Below the pieces are notes generated by a model. That model was not told the DNA's origin. It did no database searches and was given only the letters and a program-made list of their open reading frames with translations. A stretch of 64,000 nt of DNA from Halobacillus karajensis (GTDB lineage: Bacteria > Bacillota > Bacilli > Bacillales > Halobacillaceae). Within the stretch, counting starts at the first letter, position 1. Each line of letters begins with the position of its first letter. Positions 14,165 to 21,258 of this stretch are shown here, in pieces. Position numbers and translations under genes: made by a program. Location: contig NZ_FNWW01000012.1 of the NCBI RefSeq assembly GCF_900108515.1, positions 1-64,000 of the forward strand, in the 5' to 3' direction.

Positions 14165-15223
14165 ATGGATCAGGACGTTGTGATAAAAATGGAAAAAATA
14201 GGTATGACTGAAGGCGATAAAGTATGGTTCCATCCCTTTGATTTCCAGCTTAATCGTAGGGAAGTGGCGGCAATCCAATGTGATCATGCGACGGGAAAGC
14301 TGCTCTTTCAGCTGCTGATCGGGCAGGAATCGTCCTCCGGTACGATCGCTTATTTTAATAAAGCACATCCTCGCGAGCCGGAAAAATACCGCCAACAGGT
14401 TGGTGTCGTTATGCATGAGGAAGGGGTTTATGAGCGATTAGCTCCTTCTGATTACTTGAAGTTTTTTCAAAAATTGTATGGATCAAATAGTAATATCGAT
14501 GAATTGTTACATAAGGTGAACTTATACGGAGTTAGAGCGAAGCCGATAAGGCACCTGGATTATTCACAGCGGAAGCGGCTGGCGTTTGCCAAGGCCCTCG
14601 TTCATAACCCGGCTCTCGTTATCTTTGAAGAGCCTGATCAAAATATCGACTTAGAGAGCAAGGTGATCCTGCGCGGGCTTGTGAGTGACCTGAAGAAACA
14701 GGGGAAATCTGCCCTTATTATTACAAGCAATATGGAGAGCGCCGTCATTCTAACGAATGATGTATACCGCTTAACAGAAGCAGGCTTAAAGAAGATATCG
14801 GTTGTAGATCAGTCGGAAGTTTTATCAGGAGAAGTTTCCACTGAAAATGGAGAAAGTGACCCGAAGGAAAATCAATCCTTTCAAATGCATCTTGAGCGAA
14901 TACCCGCTAAGGTTGAAGAAAAAATTCTTCTGTTTGACCCGATGGAGATTGATTTTATCGAAAGTATGGGTGGCGCGGTCCAGCTGCATGTAAAAGAAAA
15001 CTCGTTTCCTTGCACCATCACTTTAAATCAGCTAACAGAAAGGCTTGAGCCATTTGGCTTTTTCCGCTGTCACCGCTCCTATATCGTTAACCTGCAGAAG
15101 GTGCGGGAAGTGATGACGTGGACACGAAACAGCTACAGTTTAATTCTCGATGATGATAAAAAAAGTAATATCCCTTTATCAAAAGGAAAGCTCCAGGATC
15201 TCAAAAATGTGCTAAGAGTGTAG
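14165..15223 (+). CDS. LytTR DNA-binding regulator fused to a degenerate ABC ATPase domain
   Basis: 352 residues. Residues about 8-215 follow the ABC ATPase layout but with decayed motifs: the Walker A site reads CDHATGKLLF, the signature reads LDYSQRKRLAFAKAL, and Walker B is LVIFEEPDQNID. Residues about 250-350 are a LytTR domain (LHVKENSFPCTITLNQLTER, FFRCHRSYIVNL, SYSLILDDDKKSNIPLSKGK). It probably binds DNA as a local regulator of the ABC transporter that starts 188 bp downstream. The ATPase part may sense the transporter rather than hydrolyse ATP. The start at ATG 14165 has GGGGAGG upstream. Confidence 0.8.
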   Translation: MDQDVVIKMEKIGMTEGDKVWFHPFDFQLNRREVAAIQCDHATGKLLFQLLIGQESSSGTIAYFNKAHPREPEKYRQQVGVVMHEEGVYERLAPSDYLKFFQKLYGSNSNIDELLHKVNLYGVRAKPIRHLDYSQRKRLAFAKALVHNPALVIFEEPDQNIDLESKVILRGLVSDLKKQGKSALIITSNMESAVILTNDVYRLTEAGLKKISVVDQSEVLSGEVSTENGESDPKENQSFQMHLERIPAKVEEKILLFDPMEIDFIESMGGAVQLHVKENSFPCTITLNQLTERLEPFGFFRCHRSYIVNLQKVREVMTWTRNSYSLILDDDKKSNIPLSKGKLQDLKNVLRV

Positions 15224-15411
15224 AAATATTTCCCGGGGAATGTTGAAAAAAGTCGTTAAATACTCCACTCAGCTTTTTCGATGATCACTCATCGCAACTG
15301 CCTCTCCATTTATCGCGAAAAATACTCCTTTCATCCTTTTTTTAATGAACACCTGCCCCTTACGACGTAGACTTAAGGTAGTGATAAGCCAAACTGTAAA
15401 GGGGAATGCAA
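15224..15411 (+). promoter_or_regulatory. Presumed control region of the ABC operon
   Basis: 188 bp without a gene between the LytTR regulator and the transporter genes. A LytTR-bound promoter would be expected here. I see no convincing direct-repeat LytTR site by eye. AAAGGGG before 15412 is the ribosome-binding site. Confidence 0.35.
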
Positions 15412-16263
15412 GTGAGCGAGTTAATTGAAGTAGACAATCTGCAGAAGGAGTTTGTTGGTAAGAAAGCGCTGGACGCTCTCTCTTTTACTATAAAAAAAGG
15501 AGAAACGTTCGGCTTCCTAGGCCCGAGCGGTTCAGGTAAAACAACGACGATTAAAATACTGACTGCCCAGCTGACTTACAGCTCAGGCAAAGTCCATGTG
15601 TTCGGTCAGTCTGCAAAGCAGTTAAAAGCGCCTGGACAAATGAAACGGATAGGGGTTTTAACGGATAATACAGGTCTGTATGACCGCCTGACGATCTACG
15701 ATAACTTAAAGCTGTACTGCGATTTATACGACCTGCCTTATAGCCGTATTAATGAGGTGCTTGAAGAAGTCGGGCTGAGCGGGGAAGAGAGAAAACAGGT
15801 CAGCAAGATGTCCAAAGGGATGAAGCAGCGAGCAACACTCGCCCGGACGATTCTGCATAAGCCTGAGCTGCTTTTTCTCGATGAACCGACATCTTCTCTG
15901 GATCCGGTAAGTACCGAGCGCATTCATCGAGTATTGCGTAAGCTAAATGAAGAAGGAACTACCATTTTTTTAACGACGCACGATATGCACGAAGCAGAAC
16001 GCATGTGTGACCGTCTTGCCTTTTTAAACAAAGGCCGTATCCAAATTGAAGGGACACCGCAGGAGCTGCGCTTAAACTATACTGATTCGTCGATCACCAT
16101 CTTCTTAAAAAACGGACGCGAGTATCTGCTTGGCCATGATCCAGAAAGCGCTCAGCTGATTGCCGAGGCAATCACCAGCGGGCAGTTAGTTTCGATTCAC
16201 TCCAATGAGCCGACATTAGGAGAAGTATTCGCCCGTGTAACAGGGAAGGGGCTATTGCGATGA
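15412..16263 (+). CDS. ABC transporter ATP-binding protein (ABC-2 type exporter)
   Basis: 283 residues with all motifs: Walker A GPSGSGKTTTIK (about 38-49), a Q-loop region, signature MSKGMKQRATLARTI, Walker B LLFLDEPTSSLDP, and H-loop LTTHDMHEAE. The C-terminal about 70 residues form the extra domain common in exporter ATPases. GTG 15412 is preferred to ATG 15406 because AAAGGGG then has proper spacing. It overlaps the permease gene by 4 nt. The substrate is unknown; similar three-gene sets often serve peptide or antibiotic efflux. Confidence 0.88.
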   Translation: MSELIEVDNLQKEFVGKKALDALSFTIKKGETFGFLGPSGSGKTTTIKILTAQLTYSSGKVHVFGQSAKQLKAPGQMKRIGVLTDNTGLYDRLTIYDNLKLYCDLYDLPYSRINEVLEEVGLSGEERKQVSKMSKGMKQRATLARTILHKPELLFLDEPTSSLDPVSTERIHRVLRKLNEEGTTIFLTTHDMHEAERMCDRLAFLNKGRIQIEGTPQELRLNYTDSSITIFLKNGREYLLGHDPESAQLIAEAITSGQLVSIHSNEPTLGEVFARVTGKGLLR

Positions 16264-16961
16264 TTTCAGTAAAACGAGTTCAAGCCGTCGTAACGAAGGA
16301 CTATAAAGACCTTATGAAAAATTCCTATATGCTTTCCACCGCTCTCATGCCGCTACTATTTGCTTATATATTCAGCAGAGAAGGAGCAGCAGACGTTTCT
16401 TCCATGATGGTGCTATGCCTTACCTTGACGATGGTTATTGTCGGCTCCTTTATTCAGGCGGCTATGATTGCCGAAGAAAAAGAAAAGAACACATTAAGAG
16501 GACTGCTTCTATCCCCGCTGAATATTGGAGAAATATTTATTGGGAAAAGTGTTCTCTCTGCAGCGCTGACCGTTATTATGGTTGCTGTCGTTATCATGAT
16601 TGGTGGCTTTTCACTCCCGGATCAGATGGGGATTTTCGCCGCTGCCCTGTTCATTAGTCTCATCTTTTTCATTGCCGTCGGGACGATCCTCGGTCTCATT
16701 TCTCGTACAGTGATGGAAACGTCTGTCGCTGGGCTGCCGGTGATGCTTATCTTAGGAATGGGCTCCCTGTTTCGCAGCGTGGTGAATGTGGAGTGGATTA
16801 CTTCCGTTTTTGAATATATTCCGGATTATCAGCTTACAGAGATCGCTGAACATTTAAGTACAGGGGAGTCTGTCACACAGAACTTCATCATTCTATCTGT
16901 CTGGGCTGTTGCTTCTGTTATTGTTGCGGTTGTTATTTTTAAAAAGCGCCGTTTTGATTAG
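16260..16961 (+). CDS. ABC-2 type transporter permease
   Basis: 233 residues with about six membrane helices. The ABC-2 pattern is clear: a cytoplasmic start, AEEKEKNTLRGLLLSPLNIG (the conserved coupling-helix region), then paired helices, and a C-terminal TM with a basic end (FKKRRFD). It forms the membrane part for the ATPase encoded immediately upstream, with an ATGA overlap. Confidence 0.85.
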   Translation: MISVKRVQAVVTKDYKDLMKNSYMLSTALMPLLFAYIFSREGAADVSSMMVLCLTLTMVIVGSFIQAAMIAEEKEKNTLRGLLLSPLNIGEIFIGKSVLSAALTVIMVAVVIMIGGFSLPDQMGIFAAALFISLIFFIAVGTILGLISRTVMETSVAGLPVMLILGMGSLFRSVVNVEWITSVFEYIPDYQLTEIAEHLSTGESVTQNFIILSVWAVASVIVAVVIFKKRRFD

Positions 16962-17038
16962 CCTGAATCGGGAAAAGAGAGTGTGTCAACGTTGTTAAAT
17001 TGCTCTATTCCAATTTCAAATTAACGGAGTAGGTGTAG

Positions 17039-17077
17039 AAGCCTCTCAAGAGTATTTATAAACTTTTGGGAGGCTTT
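17039..17077 (+). terminator. Terminator of the LytTR/ABC unit
   Basis: AAGCCTCTCAAGAGT pairs with ACTTTTGGGAGGCTT across ATTTATAA, followed by TTTCTTTT. Confidence 0.8.
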
Positions 17078-17274
17078 TCTTTTATCTAAAAATTTATAAA
17101 AAGTAAAGTCATATGGATATTATTATGTTGTGTTTTTATTCTTTTTCCCTATACTCGAAGACTCATTTTTGAGATTATTGTCTTGTCACTTAATAACCAT
17201 TATTTCAAAATCAATCAATGGGAAGTAAAATACTAGGTTCACGATAATGTAAATTTAGTAGAGCAACGAAGATT

Positions 17275-17340
17275 TATCTTGAATTCGAATTCTCTAGCTA
17301 ACTTGGGGTTTATCCTTAATAGGGTAGGCCCCTTTATTGT
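17275..17340 (+). repeat. Dispersed boundary repeat, copy R14, with hairpin
   Basis: TTATCTTGAATTCGAATTCT (variant head), spacer, then GGGGTTTATCC (17305-17315) pairing with GGGTAGGCCCC around TTAATA, then TTTATTG. Confidence 0.75.
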
Positions 17341-17349
17341 GATTAATTA

Positions 17350-17383
17350 TTGAGATATATATTATATTTTGAAATAATTGGAA
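17350..17383 (+). promoter_or_regulatory. Recurrent promoter-like motif, copy 1
   Basis: TTGAGA (17350-17355), 17 nt, then AATAAT (17373-17378) inside the exact string TTTGAAATAATTGGAA, which occurs again at 20036 and 21188. It is about 85 bp upstream of the next lipoprotein gene. Confidence 0.5.
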
Positions 17384-17465
17384 CAAATAATGTAAGACCA
17401 AACCTACTAATGTTTACGTGGGGGATAATCCCTTTTGAATAAACTATAGTGCCAGGGAAGTGAGA

Positions 17466-18404
17466 ATGATGAAAAATCTAAAGGTAATAATTGGAACATT
17501 TGTAATAGTTCTTGTTTTATCCGCATGTCAAACTGAAGACAAAGAAATATTTTCACTCACTAATGATGATATTTCTGAGGATAGAGTTGCACTAGAAGAA
17601 AAACCAACGATCATTCTTCAAACGAACTCTAACGATCTTGCTGCTGAAACTGTCTTAGAATGTTGGACGGAGAATTGCAATGAGGAGACAGTAACATCTC
17701 CGGAAAACACATCAATAGAGAATGAAACTGAAGGAATACCTTCTACTATGGTTCGTAGGGGTACTAAAATTAAGGTCGAATTTGAGGGAAGCCAACCCGA
17801 TCGTTTGAGTTATAGAATGAAAGAAGACAGTAGCATCGAAAGTAAATCTCTAGAAGATCAAGTGATAGAAGTCTCTGGGGAAGGTAAGCAACATTATTTA
17901 TTATCCGCCGAATGGCGAACGGAAGAAGGAAAGTTTCAAGGGGCAAAGAAAATAGGGTTTGTCTTAGACGTGGAAAAAGATAAAAATGTGAAGGAAGTAG
18001 AACTAAAGAATACAACGTTCACACATAATGGAGAATCTTATCCAGCCGTATATCATGTGAACTGCTTAAACGAAACTGCTTGCGAAGCACCTCCTACTAA
18101 TGGAACTGATCCATACAGTGAATGGAAAGATAAAGTGAATCTAGTGGAGGTTAATGCCAATATTGGAGATGAAGTGAAAATTGACTTTCCAGAAGGTGTT
18201 CCGGCTCCCAAACGACTTTCCATTCAAAAACTACAGGGTGCAACAGGTATGCAAGAATCTTTACAGAATAATGTCATTGAAATCATGGGTGATGAAAATA
18301 CTACGATCACTTACATTATAAACGCTGAATGGAGGGAAGAAGGAAGAAAGACAGCTGATGTACAGTTTGCCTTTATTGTACCTAGTCCATCATTGAAGGA
18401 CTAA
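17466..18404 (+). CDS. lipoprotein with two related extracellular domains
   Basis: 312 residues. The lipoprotein signal is FVIVLVLSAC (Cys about 22). The mature part appears internally duplicated. Each half has a short Cys pair (ECWTENCNEE; NCLNETACEA), a strand with an acidic turn (IKVEFEGSQPDRLSY; VKIDFPEGVPAPKRLS), then VIE-x-x-G and a Y-x-x-x-AEWR block (YLLSAEWRTEEGK; YIINAEWREEGRK). The family is not recognised; it could be an extracellular binding module. The start is ATG 17466, with AGGGAAGTGAG upstream. Confidence 0.65.
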   Translation: MMKNLKVIIGTFVIVLVLSACQTEDKEIFSLTNDDISEDRVALEEKPTIILQTNSNDLAAETVLECWTENCNEETVTSPENTSIENETEGIPSTMVRRGTKIKVEFEGSQPDRLSYRMKEDSSIESKSLEDQVIEVSGEGKQHYLLSAEWRTEEGKFQGAKKIGFVLDVEKDKNVKEVELKNTTFTHNGESYPAVYHVNCLNETACEAPPTNGTDPYSEWKDKVNLVEVNANIGDEVKIDFPEGVPAPKRLSIQKLQGATGMQESLQNNVIEIMGDENTTITYIINAEWREEGRKTADVQFAFIVPSPSLKD

Positions 18405-18458
18405 CTGTGAAAGATTTAAGGTGCACGTTGGTGTAATAGGTATTTAAGGGGTGATTAG

Positions 18459-18719
18459 TTGAAGAATTGGTGGAGATGGTTTTACATTTCTTTTGTGATG
18501 TTGATTACATTTACAATATTGCAGTATAGATTTCTAATTTGGATTACTCAAGAAAAGCCACTTCCCTTTTATCTAATAGGATGGGGTATATCTTTATTAG
18601 TCGTAGTTGGGTTACTAATTTACAAATGGAAGCAAGAGAGTAACATAAAAGAACTTAAGCAGGAAAATGAGCGATTGAGAGAAGCAGTAGAGTATTACCG
18701 TAGTAACGCTAGTATTTGA
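18459..18719 (+). CDS. small membrane protein with C-terminal coiled coil
   Basis: 86 residues: TM about 6-26 (FYISFVMLITFTILQY), TM about 37-57 (YLIGWGISLLVVVGLLIY), then a heptad-like charged helix (ESNIKELKQENERLREAVEY). TTG 18459 has AAGGGGTGAT upstream. It may be co-transcribed with the lipoprotein ending 55 bp before. The family is not recognised. Confidence 0.6.
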   Translation: MKNWWRWFYISFVMLITFTILQYRFLIWITQEKPLPFYLIGWGISLLVVVGLLIYKWKQESNIKELKQENERLREAVEYYRSNASI

Positions 18720-18792
18720 ACGTTTGTAAAAATGTTCTTAAATACAATTTGTATTGTGTTAATGGGTGCTAAAGTAAAGGAAGAGTAAGAGA

Positions 18793-18820
18793 TATCTCGA
18801 ATCTGAGTCTTACATAAAAG
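18793..18820 (+). repeat. Dispersed boundary repeat, copy R15, left half (interrupted by IS110 remnant)
   Basis: ATATCTCGAATCTGAGTCTT, then ACATAAA and AG, after which IS110 terminal sequence starts. The break point equals that of R5. The right half is lost together with the rest of the element. Confidence 0.85.
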
Positions 18821-19024
18821 ACCAGCTATAAAATGTCAAGTAACCAGGTAGAAGCTTTTTAACGCTCACTTAAATAAAATTTCGCATATCAAATAAACCT
18901 CACTCGTGTAATTATTAAAACTGCAAAAAGTAGTTAATCATCATTGGTTTGAGGGCGAGGTACATAGGGCTTTGAATCTCTTAAAATGGCAAATATGATG
19001 GGGGTCAATTTACGAGCTACGGCC
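18820..19024 (-). mobile_element. IS110 remnant (transposase 3' end)
   Basis: 205 bp that match 6826-7030 with only about ten differences by eye. They comprise the non-coding end and the last codons of the transposase. The copy stops abruptly at GAGCTACGGCC, where an unrelated pseudogene starts. It has changes in the coding part and is certainly non-functional. Confidence 0.88.
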
Positions 19025-19866
19025 AGCTTTATGGTCCCTTCTGTATCTCATGTAATGGCTGAGGTTCCGGTAGTAGGACAGTTATATTCAAATTTTAATG
19101 ACTTAATAGGTAGAAACTTGGCTTCTTAACAACTTATCACCGAATTAAATGAAACAGCTAGTAGTGGTGATATAAATGTTACCGTTACCAGTGCTTATTA
19201 CGATGGTGCGGTGATGGGTGTGACTTTTAATGTTACAGGTGATGTGCAAGAGAAAGAAAAGGGCCAAGTCAGCGGATTTTATGAAGTTTTTAATGGGGAA
19301 GAAACAATTTCGGATAGTAAAGAAATTGTGCAGTTAAAACGGCTCAAGGATATACGGGACAAATACAGTTGCATTATCCGGATAAACAGCTGTCTGGAGG
19401 TACAACATTTCCCTTGAAAGTTTTAAGGATAGGTGAAGATGAGGGAGTATGGAAGTTTAATGTTCCAGTTAGACAGTTACCCCATGATGTTTTACATGTT
19501 GATAAAGAAAGCGTTGATCAAGAATCAAATATAAGTGTGCACTTCGATTCTATTATAGCCGGAAAAGCTTCTACAGCAATTAATTATACAGCTTCATTTC
19601 CAGTTAAGGGAGAAAATAATCAAGTGCGATTAGAAGCTTATGATGATCAAGGGAATAAAATAAATATTTCAATAGACGGTATTGATTTAGAAAAAAGAAA
19701 AGAAAATGACAGAGTAATTGTTAAAGGGCGAAGCATTATTCCACAGGAGCTAAAAGGAAATACAAATTATATTGAAATCTATCCGAAAATAGCTTTAACC
19801 AGAAAAGATACAAACAAACCATTGGAATTACAGCCTTTAAAAATAAGTATAAATTCCTGGCAATAG
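19025..19866 (+). pseudogene. DUF4179-type anti-sigma/RsgI-like protein, 5'-truncated and frameshifted
   Basis: The coding trace starts at the junction with the IS110 remnant (SFMVPSVSHVMAEVPVVGQL), so the N-terminus and its TM region are lost. A TAA interrupts it after GRNLAS near 19129, and a frameshift near 19350 separates QLKRLKDI from QLHYPDKQLSGGTTFP. The rest is an extracellular beta-rich domain (VWKFNVPVRQL, INISIDGIDLE). DUF4179 proteins are membrane anti-sigma-like partners of ECF sigma factors. Assignment rests on overall look and is moderate. Confidence 0.6.
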
Positions 19867-19894
19867 TAACTTGATACTTTATTGCAAATCAAAT

Positions 19895-19927
19895 TATCTT
19901 GATATCAAGTGTTCAAGAAAAGGAGGC
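19895..19927 (+). repeat. Dispersed boundary repeat, copy R16
   Basis: TTATCTTGATATCAAGTGTT with a perfect 12-bp head palindrome (CTTGATATCAAG), spacer, then GGAGGC. Confidence 0.8.
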
Positions 19928-19972
19928 AATTCAGCAAACCTTCTGTAGAGGATATTTATTGTCTTTAGTCAC

Positions 19973-20006
19973 AAGGCGTGATTCCAGAAAGGGGTTACGC
20001 CTTTTT
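19973..20006 (+). terminator. Intrinsic terminator after R16
   Basis: AAGGCGTGA pairs with TTACGCCTT around a loop of about 13 nt, followed by TTTAAT. Confidence 0.65.
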
Positions 20007-20017
20007 AATAAATAATG

Positions 20018-20051
20018 TTGAGTAAATAGTAATGATTTGAAATAATTGGAA
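20018..20051 (+). promoter_or_regulatory. Recurrent promoter-like motif, copy 2
   Basis: TTGAGT (20018-20023), 17 nt, AATAAT (20041-20046) inside TTTGAAATAATTGGAA. It lies 42 bp upstream of the GNAT gene. Confidence 0.55.
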
Positions 20052-20092
20052 TTAAATATAGGCACGAGATTAATGATTAAGGGATGTGAAGT

Positions 20093-20602
20093 ATGAAGAT
20101 TAGAAAGGCAACTGTAACAGATGCAGAGGGTGTGGCAAAGGTTCAGGTTGATAGCTGGCATTCAACATACAAGAACATAATACCTGACGAGTACTTAAGG
20201 AAGATGACCTACGAAAGCTGGGGAAAAAAGTGGAAAGAAATAATCTCTAAGCAGTCAGTTTATATAGCTGAAGACAATAAGGGAAAGATAATAGGCTTCT
20301 CTAACGGCGGGCCTGAAAGGACAGGAAAGTATCCTGGATTTGAAGGAGAACTTTATGCCATTTACATATTAAAAGATCATCAAAGAAAAGGGTTAGGAAA
20401 ACAGCTATTAGAGCCAATAATACAAGAACTAGAGAATCAAGGAATATATTCAATGCTTGCTTTAATCTTAGAAGACAATCATTCCCGTTTTTTCTATGAA
20501 AAAGTTGGAGCTGAAAAAGTGGATATTATTGAGATTGAATTCTCTGGGAAAAGATTAAATCAAGTCGTTTATGGATTGAAAGACATTCGGAAGATCCAAT
20601 AG
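20093..20602 (+). CDS. GNAT-family N-acetyltransferase
   Basis: 169 residues. It starts MKIRKATVTDAEGVAKVQVD and has the SWHSTYKNIIPDEYL motif of this GNAT subgroup. The acetyl-CoA-binding loop is DHQRKGLGKQLL (Q/R-x-x-G-x-G), and the late strand region carries SRFFYEKVGAEKV. The acceptor is unknown. GGGATGTGAAGT precedes ATG 20093. It is an intact cassette between R16 and R17, unlike the two broken GNAT genes at 13917 and 29207. Confidence 0.9.
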   Translation: MKIRKATVTDAEGVAKVQVDSWHSTYKNIIPDEYLRKMTYESWGKKWKEIISKQSVYIAEDNKGKIIGFSNGGPERTGKYPGFEGELYAIYILKDHQRKGLGKQLLEPIIQELENQGIYSMLALILEDNHSRFFYEKVGAEKVDIIEIEFSGKRLNQVVYGLKDIRKIQ

Positions 20603-20614
20603 CTGATTTAACTT

Positions 20615-20670
20615 TATCTTGAAATCGATTCTTCTTGAATAGGGGCATTTCTCCGATAAGAAGTATTTTT
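20615..20670 (+). repeat. Dispersed boundary repeat, copy R17
   Basis: TATCTTGAAATCGATTCTTC, spacer, TAGGGGC, followed by ATTTCTCCGATAAGAAGTATTTTT, a weak hairpin with a T tail. Confidence 0.8.
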
Positions 20671-20694
20671 ATAACTGTAAGAAGGGGGGATTAG

Positions 20695-21066
20695 GTGGAG
20701 TTCTTAGCGTTATTAATTTTATTAATTGCCTTGATGTTTGTGACAGAAAAAGTTACAAATAAGATACTTAGGGTTGAAAAGGTAAAAATATCAGAAACAT
20801 CCGGTAAGCCCCTTGACCGTTGGGGGAGAGGTATAATTCTGTTAGTCTTTTTATGCACACTTTGGTTTGTCATTGATTTCAACTCAGACGCTTTAATTAA
20901 ATATTATTTAATGACCTATTTAGCAATAATATTAGGTTTTCAAGCAATTATGGAATTTACCTTTATTAAGGATTCAAAACATTATGTCAGTACAATGATA
21001 ATACTTTTAATGAGTCTTATTATTATGTATAACGTTGATAAGTTTCCTTTTTTAGAGGAGATGTAG
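20695..21066 (+). CDS. DUF4181 membrane protein
   Basis: 123 residues, four predicted TM helices. It carries the family hallmark between TM1 and TM2 (VEKVKISETSGKPLDRWGRG). GTG 20695 has AAGGGGGGATTAG upstream. DUF4181 proteins are common small membrane proteins of Bacillaceae with unknown role. It is a cassette between R17 and R18. Confidence 0.8.
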   Translation: MEFLALLILLIALMFVTEKVTNKILRVEKVKISETSGKPLDRWGRGIILLVFLCTLWFVIDFNSDALIKYYLMTYLAIILGFQAIMEFTFIKDSKHYVSTMIILLMSLIIMYNVDKFPFLEEM

Positions 21067-21116
21067 TGACATAGTGTACTAAAATAACAGTTTTGTTTGT
21101 TATGTCTTAATCGAAG

Positions 21117-21165
21117 ATATCTCGGACAAGTCTATCTTAAAGATAAGCTAATTTTTTATAAGCTG
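21117..21165 (+). repeat. Degenerate boundary repeat, copy R18
   Basis: GATATCTCGGACAAGTCTAT and a small hairpin (TATCTT/AAGATA) followed by TAATTTTTTATA. The GGGGGC block is missing. Confidence 0.45.
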
Positions 21166-21187
21166 AGTTGTATTTGAAAGGGTAAAG

Positions 21188-21203
21188 TTTGAAATAATTG
21201 GAA
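21188..21203 (+). promoter_or_regulatory. Recurrent promoter-like motif, copy 3
   Basis: An exact copy of TTTGAAATAATTGGAA, 55 bp upstream of the permease start. The -35 partner is weaker here (TTGTAT at 19 nt). Confidence 0.45.
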
Positions 21204-21258
21204 TGATTGTTGGCAATTTGCTACCTTTAAATTGATAATAAAGGTTAGGGGGGACAAA

